In this document: piece after piece, positions 49,563-58,200 of the stretch
Numbering within the stretch: the first letter of the stretch is position 1
How the letters are laid out: every line of letters starts with the position of its first letter
Assembly: GCA_964645205.1 (NCBI GenBank)
Contig: CAZYBO010000001.1
Location: 248,001 to 312,000 of the forward strand
Length of the DNA stretch: 64,000 nt
Direction of reading: 5' to 3'
Origin: CAZYBO01 sp964645205
GTDB taxonomy: Bacteria > Pseudomonadota > Alphaproteobacteria > Rickettsiales > SXRF01
The notes under the pieces: model-generated
The model's database searches: none
The model's input: only the letters and a program-made list of their open reading frames with translations
Told to the model about the DNA's origin: nothing
Program-made: the position numbers and the translations under genes

Positions 49563-51845
49563 ATCCATACCCGCGAACAGAATCCGCGTTTTGTCAATCC
49601 TCTGCAACATGCGGCAAGCCCGTACCTTCGCCAGCACGCGGCCAATCCGGTATACTGGTACCCGTGGGGGAAAGAAGCGATCGACCGCGCGCGCGCGGAA
49701 AAAAAGCCCATCCTGCTGTCTATCGGATACTCTACCTGCTACTGGTGCCACGTGATGGAACGCGAAGTATTCGAGAACCTTTCTATCGCATCGGCGATGA
49801 ACCGTTCGTTCGTCAATATCAAGATCGACAGGGAAGAACACCCAGAACTTGATGAAATCTACATGGTGGCGCGGCAGATCATGACGCAGGAGGGCGGCTG
49901 GCCGAACCACGTATTTCTCACGCCGGAGTTAAAACCTTTCCATGCGGGCGGCACCTACGGGGCTAGTGATGCATACGGCAAGCCAGCATTTCCGCGCCTG
50001 CTGGAATGGCTTGCCCACGGCTGGGCGACCAAAGAGGAGGACATCAGGAAAACGGCGGATGAAATCTCCGACATCATGCAGGCGTTCCTTATCTTCAAGC
50101 CCGGTACAGATGCACGCTCCGCGCAGGATACTGCCGATACGCTGTTCGCTGAATTGAAAGGGCATCACGATTCACGCTCCGGCGGATTTTTTCAGGCGCC
50201 AAAATTCCCGCATGAAGGATACCTATCGTTCCTGCTGGCCTATCACGAGGCGACCGGCAGCCCGCAGGCGCTGGAGATGGTCACGCTTTCGCTGGCGAAA
50301 ATGGCCGCAGGCGGCATATACGACCATGTCGGCGGCGGGTTCCACCGCTACGCAGTGGATAAAGAGTGGTATATCCCGCATTTTGAAAAAATGCTCTACA
50401 CGCAGGCACAGCTCGCGCGGGTCTATACCGATGCCGCCCGGCTCACCGGCAACCCGTACTTAGCCGATGTCGCACGTAGCATCCTAGACTATACCAGCAG
50501 CGTGATGACAAGCGGTAACGGCGCGTTTTATGCTGCCATCGACGCCGAAACGGATCAGGTGGAAGGCGCGTATTACGCGTGGACGGCCAAAGAGATCGAA
50601 TCGCTGCTCACGCCCGAAGAAACAAAGTTTTTTACAACATTCTACGCGCTGGCCGATATTCCGCAATTTCCCGGCCACAAACATCCTGAAGGGCAGGCGA
50701 TCATCGCACGCAAGCCGCTGGATTTCGCCGCCGCAGAGCGCGGCATGCCATATGTGCAACTCGCAGCGATGGGCGGCCAGCTCCTCAACAAGCTGCTCGC
50801 CGTACGCAACACCCGGAAAATGCCGCATATCGACAATAAAATCATTGTCGGGTGGAATGGGCTGATGATCGATGCATTTGCCCATGCGGGGCGTGTGCTT
50901 TCGGAGCCGACCTATATTGATCGTGCGCAACGCGCGGCGGAATATCTGCTCGACTATGCTATCGATAACGAAGGCAGGCTGCACCGTATCGTGCCCGATG
51001 GTGGCCGTGCCTATCTCGATGCCACGCTGGAAGATTATGCGTTCCTCGTCAAAGGCCTGCTTTCCCTGTGGCGCGCACGCCCAAGGCCGGAATTACTTGA
51101 TTCCGCCGTTTCTCTCATGCGCAGCGCCGATGACTTGCTGCGCGACCCGCATGCGGAAGGCTACTTCACCAACAACTGCGGCGCGCTTATGCCCATGCGT
51201 ATCAAAGGCAGTGACGATTCCGCGCTGCCGAATGCCAACGCCACGATGGTGCATAACCTTACGGAGTTATATGCGATCACGCAGGATATAGCGTATCTTG
51301 ACCAGGCGAGAACCCTCGCGGAATTTTTTATGAAAGGCAGTATGCGCGTGCTGGCGGAGCATGCGAGTCTGGTGCAATATGCGCTTGCACTCGATCTGCT
51401 GCAAAATGGAAAACAGGCGGCCACGCCCGTGCTGTTCGAGGAGCAATCGGGCGGTAAGCCAGCGCCCGACGACATCGTGCAGGTTGCCGCTGCGTTATTT
51501 CCCCTCGATGCAAAGCCGGGCGAGCGATGCGAAATCATCGTTACGCTTGATATTCGCGAAGACTGGCATATCAATGCCCATCGCGGCAACCCGCCGTTCC
51601 TCATTCCGCTGCAGGTGGATGTGCAGGGCGAAGGTGTGGAGCAGGGCGGAGTGGTATTTCCCGAACCGCTGCGCAGGGCGGACGGGCTGAATAACGCACC
51701 GTATTACATATTTGAAGGGCGTATCAACGTAACGCTGGCATTGCGGTTGGGTACGAAAAAACAACCGCTTACCGTGCGCCTGCGTTACCAGCCATGCACG
51801 GGGACCAGTTGCCACAAGTCCGTGGATCGGCATATAAGCCTGTAA
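49563..51845 (+). CDS. Thioredoxin-domain/N-acylglucosamine-epimerase-like protein (DUF255, YyaL)
   Basis: Two domains: an N-terminal thioredoxin-like fold with YSTCYWCHVM (Cys59 and Cys62 if counted from 49563), then a six-hairpin glycosidase-like barrel. YyaL/spermatogenesis-associated protein 20 is the reference family; its activity is not settled. The frame is open back to a stop at 49524-49526, and the conserved N terminus (NPLQHAASPYLRQHAANPV-WYPWG) lies before any ATG, GTG or TTG. GGGAGA at 49551-49556 points to ATC 49563 as start, giving about 760 residues. A start at GTG 49752 would lose the CxxC. A C-terminal segment 'DWHINAHRGNPPF' matches a DsbD-N-like domain. Confidence 0.86.
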   Translation: MHTREQNPRFVNPLQHAASPYLRQHAANPVYWYPWGKEAIDRARAEKKPILLSIGYSTCYWCHVMEREVFENLSIASAMNRSFVNIKIDREEHPELDEIYMVARQIMTQEGGWPNHVFLTPELKPFHAGGTYGASDAYGKPAFPRLLEWLAHGWATKEEDIRKTADEISDIMQAFLIFKPGTDARSAQDTADTLFAELKGHHDSRSGGFFQAPKFPHEGYLSFLLAYHEATGSPQALEMVTLSLAKMAAGGIYDHVGGGFHRYAVDKEWYIPHFEKMLYTQAQLARVYTDAARLTGNPYLADVARSILDYTSSVMTSGNGAFYAAIDAETDQVEGAYYAWTAKEIESLLTPEETKFFTTFYALADIPQFPGHKHPEGQAIIARKPLDFAAAERGMPYVQLAAMGGQLLNKLLAVRNTRKMPHIDNKIIVGWNGLMIDAFAHAGRVLSEPTYIDRAQRAAEYLLDYAIDNEGRLHRIVPDGGRAYLDATLEDYAFLVKGLLSLWRARPRPELLDSAVSLMRSADDLLRDPHAEGYFTNNCGALMPMRIKGSDDSALPNANATMVHNLTELYAITQDIAYLDQARTLAEFFMKGSMRVLAEHASLVQYALALDLLQNGKQAATPVLFEEQSGGKPAPDDIVQVAAALFPLDAKPGERCEIIVTLDIREDWHINAHRGNPPFLIPLQVDVQGEGVEQGGVVFPEPLRRADGLNNAPYYIFEGRINVTLALRLGTKKQPLTVRLRYQPCTGTSCHKSVDRHISL

Positions 51846-51867
51846 GCCGCTAAAAATGGCGGTTTTT
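51844..51867 (+). terminator. Terminator of the nudix-yyaL unit
   Basis: Stem AAGCCGC / GCGGTTT (one G-U pair), 8-base loop, followed by TTATT. The T-tract is partly in the stem, so efficiency is uncertain. Confidence 0.6.
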
Positions 51868-51874
51868 ATTGTTT

Positions 51875-51903
51875 TTGACAAAGACTGCCACGCTTGCTAG
51901 AGT
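51875..51903 (+). promoter_or_regulatory. Promoter of rpsU
   Basis: Perfect TTGACA (51875-51880), 17-base spacer, TAGAGT (51898-51903). It lies about 55 bases before the rpsU start and just after the previous terminator, which fits. Confidence 0.62.
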
Positions 51904-51958
51904 GGTAGTTCGTCCTATTCACTTTTTTGATACGATTTTTGGAAGGGGGTATATCCTT

Positions 51959-52162
51959 TTGGTAGAAGTTATTGTCCGTGATAATAATGTCGACCAGGCA
52001 CTTCGTGCGCTGAAGAAAAAGATGCAGCGCGAAGGGCTCTTCCGCGAAATGAAAATGCGCCGCCACTACGAAAAACCGTCCGAGGCTCGCGTTCGCAATG
52101 CCGCCGAAGCAAAGCGCCGCGCGCGTAAGCTCGCCCGCAAGCAGTCGGATCGCAACGATTAA
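51959..52162 (+). CDS. rpsU: 30S ribosomal protein S21
   Basis: Small ribosomal protein near the anti-Shine-Dalgarno end of 16S rRNA. 67 residues from TTG 51959, preceded by GGAAGGGGG with a 9-base gap. The frame goes back to 51869 but the added residues are not S21. The body (VEVIVRDNNVDQALRALKKKMQREG, then basic RRHYEKPSEARVR) is typical. It has its own promoter and strong terminator, so it is monocistronic. Confidence 0.93.
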   Translation: MVEVIVRDNNVDQALRALKKKMQREGLFREMKMRRHYEKPSEARVRNAAEAKRRARKLARKQSDRND

Positions 52163-52181
52163 CCATTCCATCTGGTTACGG

Positions 52182-52224
52182 AGAAACGCACATAAAGATC
52201 ATGTCTTTATGTGCGTTTCTTTTT
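52182..52224 (+). terminator. Strong rho-independent terminator of rpsU
   Basis: A perfect 17-bp stem (AGAAACGCACATAAAGA at 52182-52198 with its complement at 52204-52220), 5-base loop TCATG, followed by TTTT. The stem is long enough to act on both strands, also for the convergent aroA-cmk gene. Confidence 0.92.
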
Positions 52225-52257
52225 GTGCGCATGCCTTATAGGTGCTTGGGATAATGG

Positions 52258-54243
52258 TCAGGAATGTTTTTTCGTAATCAGGCCGCTGGCCATGTCGAAC
52301 ACCGTGCTGGCATCCATTGTGGAACTGTCGATAGTTATGGCATCCTCGGCAGGTTTGAGCGGTGCGATGGCGCGTTGCTCGTCGCGCTCGTCGCGCTCGC
52401 GCAGATCTTCCAGCACCGACTCAAACACCACTTCGATGCCTTGTCCTTGTAATTCGCGGTGACGTCTGCGTGCGCGCGCATAACGGGTTGCGGTGATAAA
52501 AAATTTAAAATCCGCATCCGGGCACACCACCGTTCCTATATCGCGCCCGTCGAGTACGGCTCCTTTGCGATTGTGGGCGAATTTACGCTGAAAATCGAGC
52601 AGGGCAGCGCGCACTTCCGGGAATGCCGATACGATGGAGGCTGCCTGCCCGATGCGTTCCTGACGCAGGCGGGGGTTGGCTAAATCTTCGGCGTCGATGG
52701 AGCGGGCGGCGGCAATGGCCGCCTCCTTATCCTTAGGGTCTTTTCCGGTATAGACGAGTTTCATGCCCACGGCGCGGTAAAGGCTGCCGGTATCGAGGTA
52801 ATCGAGATTGAAATATTCCGCCAGCCTGCGTGCCAGCGTGCCCTTGCCGGAAGCGGCCGGACCATCGATGGCGATGATCATCGGTTTGGTATATACGCCG
52901 CCCGCATCGCATATATGCGCACCAAGGCCGTTGAGAAGGGTTGTGAAGCCGGGGAAGCTGGTTGAAATGGCGGTGGCGTCGTCCACGCGCACAGCTTCGC
53001 GCGTTCCCATGCCCATCACTAAAAATGCCATGGCGATGCGGTGGTCGAACCGAGTTTTGACCAGCCCGCCGCCCTTGGGCGCTCCGTTGCAGCCGGTGAC
53101 GTAGAGTGTGTCGTTCTCCGCGCGGGCGGAAACCCCGCAAGCCTGCAACGATTCGATGATAGCCGCCAGCCGGTCGCTTTCCTTGACGCGCAATTCCGCC
53201 AGCCCGTGCATGACGGTTTCGCCTTCTGCAAACGCTGCGGCGACTGCGAGGATGGGATATTCATCAATCATGGAAGGTGCGCGTGAAGCCGGGACGGTGA
53301 TGGCCTTCAGCGCGCTGCTGCTGACATCAATATCGGCCACGCGTTCACCGGCAACAATACGCTCATTAGTAAATTGTAATTTTGCGCCCATTTCACAAAG
53401 CGTTGTAAACAATCCCGTACGTAATGGATTAACACAAATATTTTTGATCGTGATGTGTGACTTTCCGGTGATAAGCGCGGCAACCACAAGGAAGGCGGCG
53501 GAAGAGGGGTCGCCCGGCACGCTGATATGGCGGTCGGCGGGAGCAATATCCGGCCTGCCTTGGATGGAAATAGAAGTCGCTCCATCATCTAACTTTTCAA
53601 TATCGAGTTTGAAGCCAAGGTAATTCAACATATTTTCGGTGTGATCGCGCGTGGCTTCCGGTTCGATCACGGTAGTTTTTCCACGCGTATTCAAGCCGGC
53701 CAAAAGAATCGCCGATTTAACCTGAGCCGAAGCAACCGGCAGGCGATAGCTGATCGGAATCGTGTCGGCCGTGCCGGTGAGCGATAGCGGCAGGCGATTG
53801 CCGGACGAGGCGGTAATGGTCACGCCCATTTGCGTAAGCGGTGTGGTGACGCGCCCCATCGGGCGCGAACGCAGGCTATCGTCGCCGGTAAAAAAGGTGG
53901 TGAACGGGTAGGGTGCGACCAAACCCATTAGCAGACGTGTGCTGGTGCCGGAATTTCCCATATCAAGCACATCGCTGCTTTCCTTCAATCCGCCGACGCC
54001 TACGCCTTCAACCACCCATTCAGAACCGGCTCGCGTGATGGTAACGCCAAGTGAGGTCAGCGCCTTGGCGGTATTGAGTACGTCGTCGCCTTCGAGCAAG
54101 CCGCTGATCCGCGTAGTGCCAAGCGCTTGTGACGAAAGCATCAGGGCACGGTGCGAAATGGATTTATCGCCCGGCACCGCAAGTTCGCCGCGCAATCCGC
54201 CAACCGGCTGCGATTCCAGAGTAAGCATGGAGTTATGGCTCAT
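52258..54243 (-). CDS. Fused 3-phosphoshikimate 1-carboxyvinyltransferase and cytidylate kinase
   Basis: A single 661-residue frame. Residues about 1-445 are EPSP synthase (AroA): GDKSISHRA, GNSGTSTRLLMG, and the C-terminal DHRIAMAF are present. Residues about 446-661 are cytidylate kinase (Cmk): P-loop AIDGPAASGKGTLARR, DTGSLYRAVG, 'DGRDIGTVVCPDA'. The join is short ('GGVYTKPMIIAIDG'): an AroA tail running into what is normally the Cmk start Met. In most alphaproteobacteria aroA, cmk and rpsA are separate neighbours. Such fusions are known in some betaproteobacteria. rpsA is absent downstream. The overlap of 4 bases with the next minus gene suggests an operon start at that gene. Confidence 0.93.
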   Translation of the reverse strand: MSHNSMLTLESQPVGGLRGELAVPGDKSISHRALMLSSQALGTTRISGLLEGDDVLNTAKALTSLGVTITRAGSEWVVEGVGVGGLKESSDVLDMGNSGTSTRLLMGLVAPYPFTTFFTGDDSLRSRPMGRVTTPLTQMGVTITASSGNRLPLSLTGTADTIPISYRLPVASAQVKSAILLAGLNTRGKTTVIEPEATRDHTENMLNYLGFKLDIEKLDDGATSISIQGRPDIAPADRHISVPGDPSSAAFLVVAALITGKSHITIKNICVNPLRTGLFTTLCEMGAKLQFTNERIVAGERVADIDVSSSALKAITVPASRAPSMIDEYPILAVAAAFAEGETVMHGLAELRVKESDRLAAIIESLQACGVSARAENDTLYVTGCNGAPKGGGLVKTRFDHRIAMAFLVMGMGTREAVRVDDATAISTSFPGFTTLLNGLGAHICDAGGVYTKPMIIAIDGPAASGKGTLARRLAEYFNLDYLDTGSLYRAVGMKLVYTGKDPKDKEAAIAAARSIDAEDLANPRLRQERIGQAASIVSAFPEVRAALLDFQRKFAHNRKGAVLDGRDIGTVVCPDADFKFFITATRYARARRRHRELQGQGIEVVFESVLEDLRERDERDEQRAIAPLKPAEDAITIDSSTMDASTVFDMASGLITKKHS

Positions 54244-55094
54244 GGCGGAGGCGGTATTACGACGTTATTTTGTGGGTTCATATCCTGCTCGTCGTTGATA
54301 AGCGAACGGCAATACCATGGCGGGTTTTTTTGTTTAGCTTTGATAAAATCAGGGCATAGGAAGCCTTTGGATACGCCGAACAGGGTAAGCAGTATTATCG
54401 TGGCGACAAGCATTGCGAAAAACGCATAGAGGCTTGAGGTCAAGTTACTCAGTACATACATGGTCATGCGCTTCTTAAAACTCAGGTCGCTGGCTTCGGT
54501 GGAAGATGCCTGAATGCCAAAAGGATATTTCTTCGCAAGGCTGGGAGCGCCGCTGAATACGTTATCGGCAACCGCTTCCTTCTTTTTCTGCAGCTGAATG
54601 CTTGCTTTAGCGGTTTTATGTGCAGGAGCGGGTGGCGTCATCGGCGCTTGCATTGAGGATGATGGCTTCATCGCGGCTTCCGCGACGTAAGGCTTGGCAG
54701 CTGCGGCATCCTGCGGGGCGGGCGGATAGTGGATGGTTATTTGTTTTCCCTGCGTTGCGGTGTTCTGAAAACGGATATTAATATATTGATTTATATCATT
54801 ATTATCTTTGAAGATTTGGTCCGATATGGTTTTCAGCGTTGTGGCGTGGGCGAGCGCGGCATCCAGTGCGAGCGCAACGGCGCTGGGCGGGCGTTGGTCA
54901 CGAGTCAGGTAGAGTCGGGATGTACCGGATTCACGATATAAATTTACGTCGAAACCGTAGGCAAGAAGCACTTCGTAAGCCAATTTAGCTTCCGTATCGT
55001 TCTTCAGCGCATAGCTTTCCTGCGTAGCATTATGATTGAGAGGGGTGATCTCGGAACACAGCGCTGACAGTACGTCTTTGGGGGTTTTGCTCAT
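54240..55094 (-). CDS. Hypothetical protein with one membrane span
   Basis: A 284-residue protein of unknown family. Residues 1-120 are soluble with mixed strands and helices. A linker rich in Ala, Pro and Lys (about residues 130-200) leads to a single hydrophobic segment (LYAFFAMLVATIILLTLFGV), then about 45 residues ending in PPPP. Its 3' end overlaps the aroA-cmk start by 4 bases, so the two may be co-translated. It resembles an inner-membrane linker protein but has no recognised domain. Confidence 0.72.
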   Translation of the reverse strand: MSKTPKDVLSALCSEITPLNHNATQESYALKNDTEAKLAYEVLLAYGFDVNLYRESGTSRLYLTRDQRPPSAVALALDAALAHATTLKTISDQIFKDNNDINQYINIRFQNTATQGKQITIHYPPAPQDAAAAKPYVAEAAMKPSSSMQAPMTPPAPAHKTAKASIQLQKKKEAVADNVFSGAPSLAKKYPFGIQASSTEASDLSFKKRMTMYVLSNLTSSLYAFFAMLVATIILLTLFGVSKGFLCPDFIKAKQKNPPWYCRSLINDEQDMNPQNNVVIPPPP

Positions 55095-55137
55095 CGATTT
55101 TTATCGTATAATATATATTATGGAAAAAATAGACCGT

Positions 55138-55917
55138 TCAGGCGCTCCAGTGGGTTAGGCAGAGTCCATCATAACCGGGGACGACATTGTTTGGCAATGA
55201 CTTACGGAGGGTCTCGTAATCAAAATCATGCGCCATGTGGGTGAGGACGGCGAGCTTCGGCTTCACGCGTTCGATCCAGCGCAGGGCTTGCTCCAGGCAG
55301 GCATGGCTGTAAGATTCCGCATATTTCAGGCAATCGACAAACCATACGTCCAGCCCTTCGAGTGCGGCAAAGCTCGCTTCGGGAATCGCATCGACATCGG
55401 TGGAATACGCCATGGTGCCGATGCGGTAGCCGATCGTAATAATTTTTCCGTGCATCTGGGTGAATAATGTTACCGGAATATCCCCCACTTTCAATGCTTG
55501 CACGGGGGCATCGGAAAAAACATGTGGCGTCAGGCATGGGCGGTACCAAATTGTCGGTTTAGGTAAAAACGCGTATGGGAAGCGTCTCTGCAGCTCTTCC
55601 AGCGTATCCGCGTTGCCATAAATCGGTATAGGATTATCTACTAAGTAATTGAATGAGCGTAAATCATCAAGCCCGTTGGCATGGTCAGCATGCGCATGGG
55701 TGTAAAGTACGGCATCGATGCGCCTGATACGGTTGGTAAGCGCCTGCTGGCGGAGGTCTGGTGAGCTGTCGATAAGTATGGTTTTGCCATGAATTTCGAC
55801 TGCCAGCGATGCTCGCGTTCGTTTGTTTTTTGGGTCATCGGATAGGCACACTTTGCAATCGCAGCCGATCAGTGGTGTCCCTCCCGAATTACCGCATCCG
55901 AGCAGGGTTACTTTCAT
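55138..55917 (-). CDS. MBL-fold metallohydrolase, PhnP-like
   Basis: Metallo-beta-lactamase-fold phosphodiesterase, 259 residues. An N-terminal 'LLGCGNSGGTPLIGCDCKVC' (Cys-rich, as in PhnP-type enzymes) is followed by the metal motif THAHADHANGLDD. The 3' His is in 'LTHMAHDFDYE'. ATG 55917 is the likely start because it overlaps the tatD stop; the frame to 55971 lacks family character. It belongs to the metG-tatD-MBL set, which in alphaproteobacteria is conserved. The substrate is unknown. Confidence 0.92.
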   Translation of the reverse strand: MKVTLLGCGNSGGTPLIGCDCKVCLSDDPKNKRTRASLAVEIHGKTILIDSSPDLRQQALTNRIRRIDAVLYTHAHADHANGLDDLRSFNYLVDNPIPIYGNADTLEELQRRFPYAFLPKPTIWYRPCLTPHVFSDAPVQALKVGDIPVTLFTQMHGKIITIGYRIGTMAYSTDVDAIPEASFAALEGLDVWFVDCLKYAESYSHACLEQALRWIERVKPKLAVLTHMAHDFDYETLRKSLPNNVVPGYDGLCLTHWSA

Positions 55918-56690
55918 GCCGCCGCCTTGTCGAAAAGCCGGAAGAAATTTTGCGTGGTGATTTCGGCGCATTTTTCTTCAGAAATTTGTTTAACTTCAGC
56001 AAGTATTTTATTGGTATATATAACGAAAGATGGTTCATTTCGCTTTCCGCGATGGGGCATCGGAGCGAGGTATGGGGCATCGGTTTCGACCAATAATCTG
56101 TCCAATGGAACATCGGCAATAGCGTCGCGGATAGCTTGTGCGTTCTTGAAGGAAACTATGCCAGAAAGCGAAATATAAAAACCAAGTTCGACCGCTTTAT
56201 CAGCCAGATATTTAGAGGAGGTAAAGCAGTGTATAACACCCTTGAACAAGCCTGTTGATATCTCGGTTGATAAAATGCCGATCGTATCTTCATCGGCATC
56301 GCGCGTATGCACAATAACGGGCAGCCCCGTCTCGCGTGATGCCCTGATATGCTCCAAAAAACTCTGTTTTTGAGAGTTACGGTCGCTGGTATCGTAGTGA
56401 TAATCCAGCCCGGTTTCTCCAATGCCAATTACTTTTTTAGATGAAGTTTTACTTATAAGTTCATTGCAAGAAACAATTTTTGTTTTCCCAGATTCATTTG
56501 GGTGCACGCCTACGGAGCAATATATGCCGTCATAGCGTTGCGCGATAGCATGCACCTCATCGAACTCTTCCATCTCGGTGCAGATGGTCTGCATAACACC
56601 GACTCCGGCATCCTTCGCCCGCTGGATAACGGCGTCGAGATCGTCTTTGAAATCGGGGAAATTGAGGTGGCAATGGCTATCGACCAGCAT
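55914..56690 (-). CDS. tatD: TatD family deoxyribonuclease
   Basis: Metal-dependent DNase, 258 residues from ATG 56690 (MLVDSHCHLNF); the frame extends to 56768 but the added residues are unlike the family and would overlap metG. The DSHCHLNF start, 'GETGLDYHYD' and 'VIVHTRDAD' supply the metal ligands. It overlaps the MBL gene by 4 bases. It lies 1 base after metG. Confidence 0.93.
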   Translation of the reverse strand: MLVDSHCHLNFPDFKDDLDAVIQRAKDAGVGVMQTICTEMEEFDEVHAIAQRYDGIYCSVGVHPNESGKTKIVSCNELISKTSSKKVIGIGETGLDYHYDTSDRNSQKQSFLEHIRASRETGLPVIVHTRDADEDTIGILSTEISTGLFKGVIHCFTSSKYLADKAVELGFYISLSGIVSFKNAQAIRDAIADVPLDRLLVETDAPYLAPMPHRGKRNEPSFVIYTNKILAEVKQISEEKCAEITTQNFFRLFDKAAA

Positions 56691-56691
56691 G

Positions 56692-58200
56692 TCAGGCAGC
56701 CCCCTCTTTTTGTACCTCAAGCCTTGGAAATACAGGCTCAGGGGGAGAAAGCGCCGTTCCGGGAACAAGCCCCCTGCCCAAATCGGAAAAGCCGCGCTGG
56801 GAGGCCGGAACCGCTAGCTGGTCGAGGATTTTTGCGGCTGAAACGGGTATAACCGGCTGTAATAAAATAGCAATTTTTCGTATAGCGTCGGCCAGCGCGT
56901 AAAGCACGTGACCCATTTCTTCCAATTTTCCTTGTTTTTTCAATGCCCATGGAGCTTGTTTGTCGATAAATTCATTCGCTTCGGAGGCGTAACGAACAAT
57001 ATCGCCGATATATTTATCGAATTCACAGGCGGGAATTTTCGTAAGTTCAGCCTCCGTAACGGTTACCAGCGATGGCTGTGCTCCGGCCGCAGGAATTTTT
57101 CCGTCGCAATTCTTCGCGATCATCGACAGCGTCCGCTGCACCAGATTGCCGATATTATTCGCGAGTTCGCTGTTTACGCGATTAATCATCGCTTCCCGGG
57201 AAAAATTGCCGTCATTGCCAAACGGCACTTCGCGCATCAAAAACCAGCGCGTCTGGTCGAGCCCGAATTCGTTAACGAGGTCGGCGGCCGCAATGGCATT
57301 GCCCAGCGATTTAGACATTTTTTCGCCCTCGATCGTCCACCAGCCATGCGCAAAAATGCGTTTCGGCAGCGGCAGCTCTGCGGCCATCAGGAACGCTGGC
57401 CAGTAAACGGCATGGAAACGCACGATGTCTTTGCCCACCATGTGCAAGTCGGCCGGCCAGAAATTGGACATATCCGGCGTGTTTTCGGGATAGCCCAGAG
57501 CCGAAAGATAATTCGCCAGCGCATCCAGCCACACATACATAATATGTTTTTCGTTACTGGGTACCGGTATGCCCCATGAAAATGTGGTGCGCGATATGGA
57601 TAAATCTTTCAGGCCACCCTTGACGAAATTGATAACCTCGTTGCGTCGCGATTCAGGCCCGATAAATTCCGGGTTGGCCTTATAATAATCGAGCAACCTG
57701 TCCTGAAATGCGGAGAGCTTGAAAAAATAGCTCGGCTCCTCGACCCATTCCACATCCGCCCCCGTGGGTGCTTTGCCACCCACCAATTCGGATTCCTGAT
57801 AATAGGCCTCGTCACGCACGGAATACCACCCCGCATAGCTGCCCAAAACGATGTGGCCGCCCTGCTCCATTTTTTTCCATAATGCCTGCGCCGATGTGAC
57901 ATGGCGTGGTTCAGTAGTGCGGATGAAATCGTCACAGCTGATATGCATAAGCTGCGTGAGGTCACGGAAATGCTGTGCATTCGCGTCGGCGAGCGCTTGC
58001 GGAGTGATGCCTGCTGCGGCGGCGGATTTTTCCACCTTCTGCCCGTGCTCGTCGGTGCCGGTGAGAAATTTGACGTTATGACCGCTGATGCGCATGAAGC
58101 GCGCAAGCACATCGCACGCCACCGACGTATAGGCGTGGCCGATATGCGGGCGGTCGTTCACATAATAGATGGGAGTGGTGATATAATAATGCTTACTCAA
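56692..58200 (-). CDS. metG: Methionyl-tRNA synthetase
   Basis: Charges tRNA-Met. From TTG 58200 the protein is 502 residues and starts near 'HYYITTPIYYVNDRPHIGHAYT', the family's usual N terminus, within the TTGA overlap with the previous stop. The HIGH motif is HIGH itself (PHIGHAYT) and KMSKS is KMSKSLGN. It is the class without the zinc knuckle or C-terminal tRNA-binding domain seen in longer forms. It is embedded in the tmk-holB-metG-tatD operon. Confidence 0.96.
   Translation of the reverse strand: MSKHYYITTPIYYVNDRPHIGHAYTSVACDVLARFMRISGHNVKFLTGTDEHGQKVEKSAAAAGITPQALADANAQHFRDLTQLMHISCDDFIRTTEPRHVTSAQALWKKMEQGGHIVLGSYAGWYSVRDEAYYQESELVGGKAPTGADVEWVEEPSYFFKLSAFQDRLLDYYKANPEFIGPESRRNEVINFVKGGLKDLSISRTTFSWGIPVPSNEKHIMYVWLDALANYLSALGYPENTPDMSNFWPADLHMVGKDIVRFHAVYWPAFLMAAELPLPKRIFAHGWWTIEGEKMSKSLGNAIAAADLVNEFGLDQTRWFLMREVPFGNDGNFSREAMINRVNSELANNIGNLVQRTLSMIAKNCDGKIPAAGAQPSLVTVTEAELTKIPACEFDKYIGDIVRYASEANEFIDKQAPWALKKQGKLEEMGHVLYALADAIRKIAILLQPVIPVSAAKILDQLAVPASQRGFSDLGRGLVPGTALSPPEPVFPRLEVQKEGAA

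Noticed and set aside
49752..51845. yyaL starting at GTG 49752 / ATG 49755
   Set aside because: This would drop the conserved N terminus and the CxxC, which are encoded in the same open frame upstream.
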